Below the pieces are notes generated by a model. The model searched no databases. It was not told the origin of the DNA and saw only the letters and a program-made list of their open reading frames with translations. A program made the translations under genes and the position numbers. Below are positions 56,939 through 64,000 of a stretch of 64,000 nt of DNA, one piece after another. The first letter of the stretch is position 1. Every line of letters starts with the position of its first letter. Source of the stretch: Oscheius sp. JU75 (taxonomy: Eukaryota > Nematoda > Chromadorea > Rhabditida > Rhabditidae); contig JASJZC010000005.1 of NCBI GenBank assembly GCA_037178855.1, positions 2,232,001-2,296,000 of the forward strand, given 5' to 3'.

Positions 56939-56961
56939 TCTCTCTCTCTCTCTCTCTCTTT
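56939..56961. repeat. (CT)n simple repeat
   Basis: A pure CT tract directly upstream of the putative minus-strand terminal exon. Confidence 0.9.
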
Positions 56962-57416
56962 GCCTCTCTCCCATTACGGTAATTGCAAAAAGTCAGAGAG
57001 ACATGGGGGTGTCCCCATATTCAGAATGACTGATTGTGTAGGTGTCTCTCCTGGGCTTCCACTCCTTTATTGGATCTTTATCGTAGTAAGAGGAGTCTGG
57101 TCGGTTCATCGTGTCCCCTCACACTTCCTCATTCTCTCCGTGAATCAGTTACTTCCATGAGACAAAACATAGGCTCTCTGCTATCTCTATGTACCGTATC
57201 TCAAATACTCTTAGTATTTGTTTGGATGTTAAGGGTACTTTCTCTTAGCTTTTCAGTCTTGATATCATTTGTCGAATCCCCTGTATTCTCTCCAGGATCA
57301 CTTCGTTCCTCGTGAGGAATAATATTCTTTGACAACTGGATGGAAACGAGGGTTGTCGACTCTTCGGTTCATTCGATCGCTCACAATCCATTTTATTGAA
57401 CGCGAGTTGCCCGCCG

Positions 57417-57489
57417 CCTTTTCATAGTTGGTGTATTGGTAAAGCGCAGGCTTTTGACCCATACGTCCTGGGTTCGACTCCACCCAGCG
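57417..57489 (+). pseudogene. tRNA-like sequence (relic or SINE head)
   Basis: It has an A-box-like TAGTTGGTGTATTGGTAAAG, a possible UUG anticodon loop (CTTTTGACC) and a B-box-like GGTTCGACTCC. The T-stem and acceptor stem cannot be paired normally; instead CTGGGT...ACCCAG forms a different hairpin. It is more likely a tRNA-derived relic than a working tRNA-Gln. Confidence 0.4.
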
Positions 57490-57637
57490 ATCTAACTTAA
57501 GTGTTGCACAGACCAGTTCTGTCCGGACACTACTCTTGTGTGTCTAAGGACGTTGATTTTGCATTGAGACTGTTATTTGACGTCCAGTGAACTTGAAAGT
57601 ACTCTAGAGAGTACAGAGCTCCAAAGCGACCGGTAAC

Positions 57638-57746
57638 TAGAGATGAAATGTTCCAGAAGAGGCTCATAGTCATCGTCGTGTCCTTCTTCTTCTCCTTCTT
57701 GCCCTTGTTCTTCTTGATGAAGACGCTGTAGCCGAGTCCGTTTATC
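57638..57746 (-). other. exon-like block, reading frame uncertain
   Basis: On the minus strand this 109-nt block is strongly purine-rich. One frame gives a Lys-rich peptide (IKKNKGKKEKKKDTTMTMSL); another gives an acidic one (HQEEQGQEGEEEGHDDDYEP). Codon bias favours the Lys-rich frame. Acceptor and donor are weak. It could be an upstream exon of the gene ending at 56670. Confidence 0.25.
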
Positions 57747-57899
57747 TTATGATCAGAAGCTCGTGTCGTGTGCTCACTTGATAATCGCGTATGCTAATGA
57801 CTCTCGGTCTATTTGCCCAGTGTTTCCTCTCTTTTCGTGTCCGCGGACACCCCCGTCTGCCACTTCACGGAGTCGCACCGGTCTTCTACCAAATGCTAA

Positions 57900-57903
57900 T
57901 GAG

Positions 57904-57940
<37 letters not shown>

Positions 57941-57942
57941 TC
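57900..57942. repeat. (GA)n simple repeat
   Basis: A GA-rich tract with one interruption, 5' of the next coding-like block. GA tracts can act as promoter elements (GAGA-type), which is a possibility only. Confidence 0.85.
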
Positions 57943-58139
57943 TGTCTCATCATTCCTCTCACAGATAATCGTCGATCGTGTGTGCGGTCATAAAGCCTCG
58001 GCTAGCGCGTCATACAAGGAGCGCGACAGCCGGTTGACACAAAGTGCACAGGGCACGACTGGTTCGAGGAGAGAACGAGAGTGGGGAGGGAGAGGTCAGA
58101 CATCCTGGCAGCAGATCGAGATCGCTCGAGGCGCGAGAT

Positions 58140-58701
58140 GGTCGAGCTGAGATTTGAGAGGCAGAGGAGGACCATTTTGAAATACCTGTTCGCGAGATCT
58201 TCCTGGTCGTTTGACCAGCAGCGACCTTTAGAGTTCAGTCCAGTTTTTCAAATGGCTTCAGATCCTCGACCCTGTCACCCCAGGCAAGATAGTTTCCGGT
58301 ACCGAGCCAGAGATCAGAAACCTCTCTCTCTCCCAGCTCCAATCTTCCGGACTTCCCGGAGGAAAGCGTCCCTCACTCTCTCGCTCTCAACAGGTCTCGA
58401 CCCCGGAAGGTCCGGTGTCCAGCGCCGGCCGATCGCGAGGAGCTTCGGCAGAGCAAACAGTTCTATTTTTGTCCAGCAGCAGTGCCCTGAGGGGCGGGCG
58501 AGAAGGAGACCAACATGTGAACCAACATTTGCTTTCTATCAGCTATTCCACAGCAAGCACGCGACTTTCAGCAGCAGCAGTTGGACTGTATACACGGCGG
58601 GCAGCGATGAAAAAGGAATTCGGGACCGGTCACTCTCTGTCCCCCAACATCTCTCTCTGTGACTGCCAACGGCCAACAGAGGCAAACCTTGATTAGGTAT
58701 G
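58140..58701 (+). other. long coding-like block, unidentified Ser/Gln-rich protein
   Basis: Composition and codon periodicity look coding, but two plus frames stay open over most of the block. Frame A starts MVELRFERQRRTILKYLFAR near 58138. Frame B, after a CCTTTAG acceptor near 58228, reads SSVQFFKWLQILDPVTPGKI and then becomes Ser/Gly/Arg-rich with the better codon bias. Near the end a third frame opens (SLSVTANGQQRQTLI) up to an AG|GTATGG donor. I suspect two or three exons or one long exon of a regulatory protein whose true splicing I cannot resolve. Confidence 0.35.
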
Positions 58702-59716
58702 GAGTGGATCCAATTTGGGAAGAGTCACAAAGATGCCTCAACTAACCCGATTTCGTCCCTTGAGGAGAGGGTGTTGACGCGCATTCGACCGTAAGATTCG
58801 CCCAATTGGCTCACAACTCCCTTTGACTCTCTTTAGGCAACTAGGGACTACGGTAACAAGTCTGAACTCTTGACACGGGGCCAGAAACGTCGGCAATCCC
58901 CTCGTAAACTTTATCCGAGCCTAGGCAGGCGAGCTGATCTCCAAAGTGCCCCGAGGTGCTGACATCAGAGGCCCGCTTATAACCTCATCTCTGTACAGGT
59001 ATTAGCCAGATTTGGCGTTTGTTTGCCCGATCCAAGTGGATTTCTTTATTCGCTATGACTCTTTTCTAGGTCTCGATCGTGGTCTGTAGTCAGTCACTCT
59101 CTGTCTCCTTCAGGGATCTATGCCCCAAACTGCCTGTGATTGCCTAAAAGATCAGTCATTCCTACGTTATAGGGTCTCGAAATTGAGCTTGTCTTTTGTC
59201 GAAAATACTCTTACAGTCTTGCCAACTGTCTAAAGACACTGAACCCTGTAACACTATTTATACTTCAATGCCCCAGTGCTTTCGAGTGCTATAAGGTGGT
59301 GCGGAGCTCTGGAATGAGTATTCAGATTAGCATAGAGGTTTGTAATTATAGAGAAGACGATATTGTCTATATTATAACTGTCCGCTACTCCACAGTGAAC
59401 TTCTAGTAATGGTTCGAGCTGACTTGCCATCCAATTTTTTGACAGGGTATGATTTGTCTTGTTCCCGAAACCCTTGACTTGGTCTTTGTGGCAGACGGAG
59501 AAGCAGTTATTCATTAGTTCTTTTGAACTATCTTACTAGTCATTCCAATATTTGCAGCATTTCTATGACTACTATTCCTCAATTGAGCAGTGCTTTAGAT
59601 CCTTTAACCTATCGAAACATTTAACCTTTCGCCCAGATCGTAGCCGATTTGTCCCCGCCTTGATCCCTAGAGTTTGAAATTAGCCGGCTAGGCTACGCGG
59701 ATGCGACTAGCCGACG

Positions 59717-59736
59717 AGAGAGAGAGAGAGAGAGAG
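59717..59736. repeat. (GA)n simple repeat
   Basis: A short, pure GA tract just upstream of a 217-codon open frame that I do not accept as a gene. Confidence 0.85.
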
Positions 59737-61063
59737 GAGAACCCGTCGTGGACTGGCGCTCTCGCCCTTTGCTGCTGTGGCCGACCAACCGGTCAGCCGA
59801 TTACTACCTGTATAAGCCCCTCGGGCTGCCACAACCAGAGAGCCCTCTGACCATGTTTTGCCTCACAAAACAGACTATACAGTTAGTCCTTCTCCTTCTT
59901 CTTCTTCTGGCTGTTGTGTATTTTCGTCAGACTGTACGGTTTCAAAATGGCTCATACACACACTATGCAAAGGGGGGATGTGCAAATAGTCGTATGGGAA
60001 TACCCTCTGTCTCTTCTATTTTAGGGGGCGTGGTCCTTTTCTGGAGCAGTATCTCTCTTTTGCCTCCAGGCTCGACCTTTGAGATCTCGTTTGGCAGCCG
60101 CCAAACAGTCAAGCCGTGTGTGGCTCTCTTTCCCGCCCCGGACTCGTTTTGTGCCCGTCGGCCCTCTCTCCAACGCCCTCTGGTCAACCCGGTCGTCCAC
60201 ACCTGCAGCGCCAAACTTACGCAACACTCTTTGACAGGTCCCTCTATACTCACTACCTACTGTAGTTCTTCTCTTTTTTTTGATACGGTCAGTCTCTTGG
60301 CTCCCAACATAAAACGTCATTTTCGGGAGCTTTTGAGTCACTGCCTCGAGCCGTCACAATATACACCGTTTCGGCATAGCATTGGACCCTTCTGGGACTA
60401 GTCTTGACTTGCAGACACTCCCAGACTCCCCCACTGTACTACTCTCTCTTTTTTTTGTACCAACTCATCACATCTCTTGACTCCTGCTCTGTTTCATTCC
60501 AGTTCCTGGCATTAAAGGGTTACTCTAACTTCCTCTTACTGTACTCTCTAGTTACTCATTCTCATTTTCTGTCAACTGTTTCCCTTATAACAATCCTCGA
60601 AAGGCTCTCAGCCTTTAGCCCTATCGCATAACTAGACACTGAACTGAAATTACTGTCAACCTTCATTGCTGTCCCCTTCCCAGTATCATTCTACGGAGGC
60701 TTCTCTCTATTCCGTTCTGTTGACCACCTGTGACTCAGTTTGATTCCTTGAAAAAAAAGTCAGTCTTACCAGAAGCGGGAAAGAGTCATTGGATTTTGAT
60801 ACATTAGTTCAGCACCTGTTTTGCTCATTAGACTAGCTTATGAAATGAGTTGGGTTACTGTAATTCGCTTAACCCTTGACTCTCTGACTACTACTAGGTT
60901 CTCTCCTACCAGTAAGACCCTATCCTTTCGGAATAACCACCTGTTTACGTCGGGAAACTCTGACTCATTCCTCCGTATCCCGTAGTATCCTTTCCCAGGT
61001 TCCCTGACCCTTGACTCATATTCGCTTTGCTCCCTATTCTACCTAACTACGATTCGGTTTCAG

Positions 61064-61117
61064 CTCTCCTCAGCTCCGGATTCGGTGTCGGAAGTGGCCG
61101 CCCTCGCCCCTAGCATG
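61064..61117 (+). CDS. putative 54-nt internal exon
   Basis: GGTTTCAG precedes and GTCAGT follows an in-phase run of 18 codons (LSSAPDSVSEVAALAPSM) with strong codon bias. It may belong to the same plus-strand gene as the blocks at 58140-58701 and 62620-62778; that grouping rests only on strand, phase and style. Confidence 0.35.
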
Positions 61118-62619
61118 GTCAGTTTGCAGTCTTTGTCTCTCTCAGCTGCCGTGTCTGTAAGAAAAAATGCCGCCAGCCTGTCCTTTTTTGGGTCAAAGTG
61201 CTTTCCTTGTGAACCAGCTGGCTGAGGTCAGGCTGCCCGCCGTCCGGAGGAATCTCCTCCCGGAGGGCAAATAGGGCAAGCCGGCTGTTTGTGTGTGTGC
61301 TCGCGAAATGTTCTGTCTCTTTTTCTGCCTCTTCCTGAATCTTGACTCATTTGACCGCTTCCTTGCGGTCAGAAACGTCATGCTACCTTTGGCGGTACTT
61401 TTAGTCATTCCCCCACAGGTCAAATGTACTGTTCTCTCCGCCGCTCACAGACAGAACTGAAAACAAAACCCTAATTACTCTCGGTTCAGTCTCATACAAA
61501 TTGAGCGCCTATTCATTGTTTTGCCTCTCTGCCACACCTTTCTCACAGCTGAACCCGTTCGGAAAATGTCTTCTAAAAATATCGTCGTCCCGTTGGCTAT
61601 TTGCTTACGAGGTGTCCGCAAGTCGTCCTTTTTCTCCGCTTCCCCCCTCCTGAAAAAACTGTTCTCCCTGACAGTTCCGGAATTCCTCTGAATTTTGTGA
61701 AACATATGATGATAGTACGACTATAGAGGAGGGCAGTGGAACAGTCTGGAACAGGTTGCGCGATGCCAGCCATGCCACTGCCCTCGGCTGACCGCAACGA
61801 CCGGTCTCCGACGTCGTGTAGCACGGGGGCCGGCTGTGCCACTGACCGACCCGAACTTGTCTTTTCTTGTTCAATTTGGGGGACATGTACACGAGCGAGA
61901 GAGCGTCTTTGAACCTGAACCAGCTTTAAGAAGGGGGGGAGGGGGTTGTGTTTCAAAATCAAAAGAAAAGGGCTTCATCCTCTAGGTCATCTTTTGGGAG
62001 TCAGAGCTTTTCTTGAGAATCAGAAGTCTTTTTGAGTTTCAGGCTGAAAATGGTAGTACTTTGTGACTGTCTCCAAGCAGTTCTTTACAACACTTTTCAC
62101 TCACATACCCTTGCCAGAAGATCCCCATCTCTTGCCCTCTTTGACAGCTAGCTCTTTTTCCCCAGCAGTCTTTCTCTAAATGCCATTGTATCTATGAGCT
62201 ACCTCAGAGTTATTTAGAAGCACACTGAGCACAGAACGAGTTCAAGAAGAACTGAACCCCTGTGATTAGCTTACAGTATGGCATTGGAATAATCCCTGAT
62301 TGATTAAAATTGACCCTTCTGTAGCCCACGATTTCATAAGATTACATACAGATTCGGTTCACAATGACCGTTACAGTATGATCCTTCAAGTCCTAAGGTT
62401 ACTGTAGGATGGAAGCTTTTGAACCGTAGCCAATTAGGATCCCGTATTCTGGCTCTAGAAATAGTTGATGAACGGTCGACGCCCTCAATACTTCCAGTTT
62501 GTTGCCCTCCTCCTCCTCTTTCCCAGAAACCGCTTTTTGCGAGATCTGCCCTGCGCCGCTCTTCCCGCTGCGGGCAACTGACCTCACAGCTGGATTCGAA
62601 GACAAAAAGGAATTTTCAG

Positions 62620-62778
62620 ACTCTTGGGGAGGTCGTCGGCACCACAGCCGTCTCCGACTCGACCCTGGAAGTCCAACGTCCAGTGGCGCATCAGCTGCCG
62701 CCGCAGTTCAATCCGGCCATGATGGCAGCTCAGCTTCAGATGTTCAACAATCCTCAGCAGTTTTTGGGAATCATGCAG
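62620..62778 (+). CDS. putative internal exon of an unidentified gene
   Basis: TTTTCAG precedes and GTAAGAG follows 53 in-phase codons with strong bias. The peptide is Gln/Met/Pro-rich: VQRPVAHQLPPQFNPAMMAA, then LQMFNNPQQFLGIMQ. Such runs are common in transcription or RNA-binding factors. A second frame is also open here and an upstream block (62530-62619) may be coding, so the model is uncertain. The gene would continue beyond the window. Confidence 0.4.
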
Positions 62779-64000
62779 GTAAGAGAGAGATCTGTACAGT
62801 TGCCGTGTTTGGGTCTCCCTGATTGTGTCCCGGAGTTTGTTTGCTTTTCGATTCTGTTCTGGCAGTCGTGTGGCCATTGCCGGAGGCGATTCAGCTGACC
62901 ACACTCTCCCTGTGAGCCATCATCGGTGTCAACAGAGAGAGGACGAGAATAGCTATAGGGGGCTCTCTTCTACTCTTTGTGTTCACAGTCGTTGAATTGC
63001 TGATCATCTAAGGGACCGATGAACTAAAGGAACAGTCAGTAGAGTTAAATAGAACGAACTGCTTCCTCAGCGAGCTACCTCGCTGCACTATATAGTAGTT
63101 TCTGCACAATTGCAATTGCACATGCCAATATCTGTTAGGACAAGACAGGAAAGCAATTCAGTTGCAGAGCAATTCAACTAGGCAACAGTCTCCTCCCAAG
63201 ACAGAGCAGGTAGTTCTACTGAGTGATTAGGTCCCCAAAAAGACTTGACGTAGGCGAGAGCGATTCACATTACATATATTAGCGAGCCTAAGAACTCCTC
63301 AATTGAACACGTACAAATTTGAGGTATAATCCAAACGGGAATCGAACCCGGCACACATTGTATTTCGTAGTCGGAGCGCTAACCGACTCGGCCATCTGAG
63401 AAAGGGTTTTCCCGGACGGAATTGATGTGATATAAGTTGAAAAACTGTAGAGAGGACGAGCCGTATCCGATGATTTCGTCCTCGTTTTGTCTTCAGTTTG
63501 CATCGGCGGCTCCGTTGTAACATAAAATTTCACAATGGCTTCACTGCGACAAAGCAAAGCTCTGGAGCGCATCCAAAGTTGACTTGCTACCCAATTTAGT
63601 AGTTTAATAGTAGAAAAATATAAGGTAGCAGACAGTTAGGCGGAACCTTGCAGGATTGCTCACTTTGCATTTTATAGGATGCTATGTAGGCTCGAGGCTC
63701 TTCTAAAAGGTATACCCTTAGAGTAACCGGGTCCCCGAAGAAAGTACAACTAGTACGCTTGACTCTTGCTAGGTATAGCTCAGAAACTCCTAAAGAATAT
63801 GGAAGACGGACTGGAAAACTCCAGATCCTAGTCCACGTGGACCATAGTTATGTTTATCACTTTTTAAAGAGGAAGAAGCTTTTCCGCGTCCACACAATGA
63901 TTAGCAGGTGTCTCATATGGCCGGGGTGATAAACAAGAGTACAGTCTGTTCCTCGAAAACATGTCCCCTTTGACCTCTAGTGCATCTGTCCGCGATGGTG
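62779..64000. other. no gene seen apart from the tRNA-like sequence
   Basis: The right end of the window shows no acceptor-bounded open frames that I trust. It may be intron of the gene whose exon ends at 62778. Confidence 0.35.
63333..63408 (-). tRNA. tRNA-like sequence, probably a tRNA-derived element
   Basis: On the minus strand there are an excellent A box (TGGCCGAGTCGG) and a perfect B box (GGTTCGATTCC) at Pol III spacing, with a D-arm-like GGTTAGCGC between. The anticodon arm and acceptor stem do not pair well, so a functional tRNA is doubtful. A tRNA-derived SINE head would show exactly this pattern. No second copy or A-rich tail was identified in the window. Confidence 0.4.

Noticed and set aside
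59748-60401. 217-codon open frame on plus strand
   Set aside because: The frame opens at a GTG. From its first ATG (59853) the codon choice is poor, two long frames overlap on the other strand, and no acceptor, donor or family signature is convincing. It looks like chance openness in a CT-rich stretch.
1-64000. CRISPR arrays, bacterial operons, rRNA genes
   Set aside because: There are no spaced direct repeats, no Shine-Dalgarno-led gene strings and no rRNA-like stretches; all real genes are intron-containing and nematode-like.

Overview
This window looks like chromosomal DNA of a free-living-type nematode. The evidence is the gene content: a cuticle collagen with the nematode N-terminal domain, a head-to-head pair of transthyretin-like (TTL) genes, two Cys-loop channel subunits, a secreted aspartic protease and a mitochondrial proline dehydrogenase. 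It is supported by small exons, introns as short as about 35-42 nt, and TTTCAG/TTTTAG acceptors. I favour Rhabditina, possibly a diplogastrid (Pristionchus-like); that assignment is inference. All gene models were spliced by hand from donors, acceptors and reading-frame continuity. The main ones close to multiples of three.

Layout. 1-8.6 kb: a terminal exon of an unknown minus-strand gene, then the eight-exon proline dehydrogenase gene (minus). 8.6-17.4 kb: a long gene-poor stretch with a pogo-derived MITE (10766-10920), old dispersed repeats and a duplicated block. 17.4-19.1 kb: a six-exon zinc-finger gene resembling ZAR1/3CxxC proteins (plus). 19.8 kb: a near-perfect 37-bp-stem hairpin. 20.3-22.8 kb: a secreted Cys/Pro/Tyr-rich protein with a TATA box (plus). 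23.4-26.0 kb: cuticle collagen with a TATA box (minus). 26.7-29.4 kb: two nearly identical TTL genes facing away from each other. 31.7-34.9 kb: a puzzling series of exon-like blocks. 35.7-36.1 kb: a tiny secreted peptide gene. 36.8-38.7 kb: a lysine-rich protein of unknown role. 39.5-51.5 kb: two paralogous pentameric ligand-gated ion channel genes (plus) flanking an aspartic protease gene (minus), whose first intron holds an apparently intact 2.2-kb pogo/Tigger-type DNA transposon. 52-64 kb: a differently built region with simple (CT)/(GA) tracts, tRNA-like relics and several exon-like blocks but no gene I can name.

The strongest unexplained signal is the heptamer TGTTTCA (either strand). 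I counted about 98 copies by hand in the first 51.5 kb, nearly all in introns or between genes, against 3 in the last 12.5 kb; base composition predicts roughly 10-12 for the whole window. This is the core of the Ruby motif, the upstream promoter element of nematode type-1 piRNA (21U-RNA) genes. I infer that most of the window is a piRNA locus interleaved with ordinary protein-coding genes, ending at a compartment boundary near 51.5 kb.
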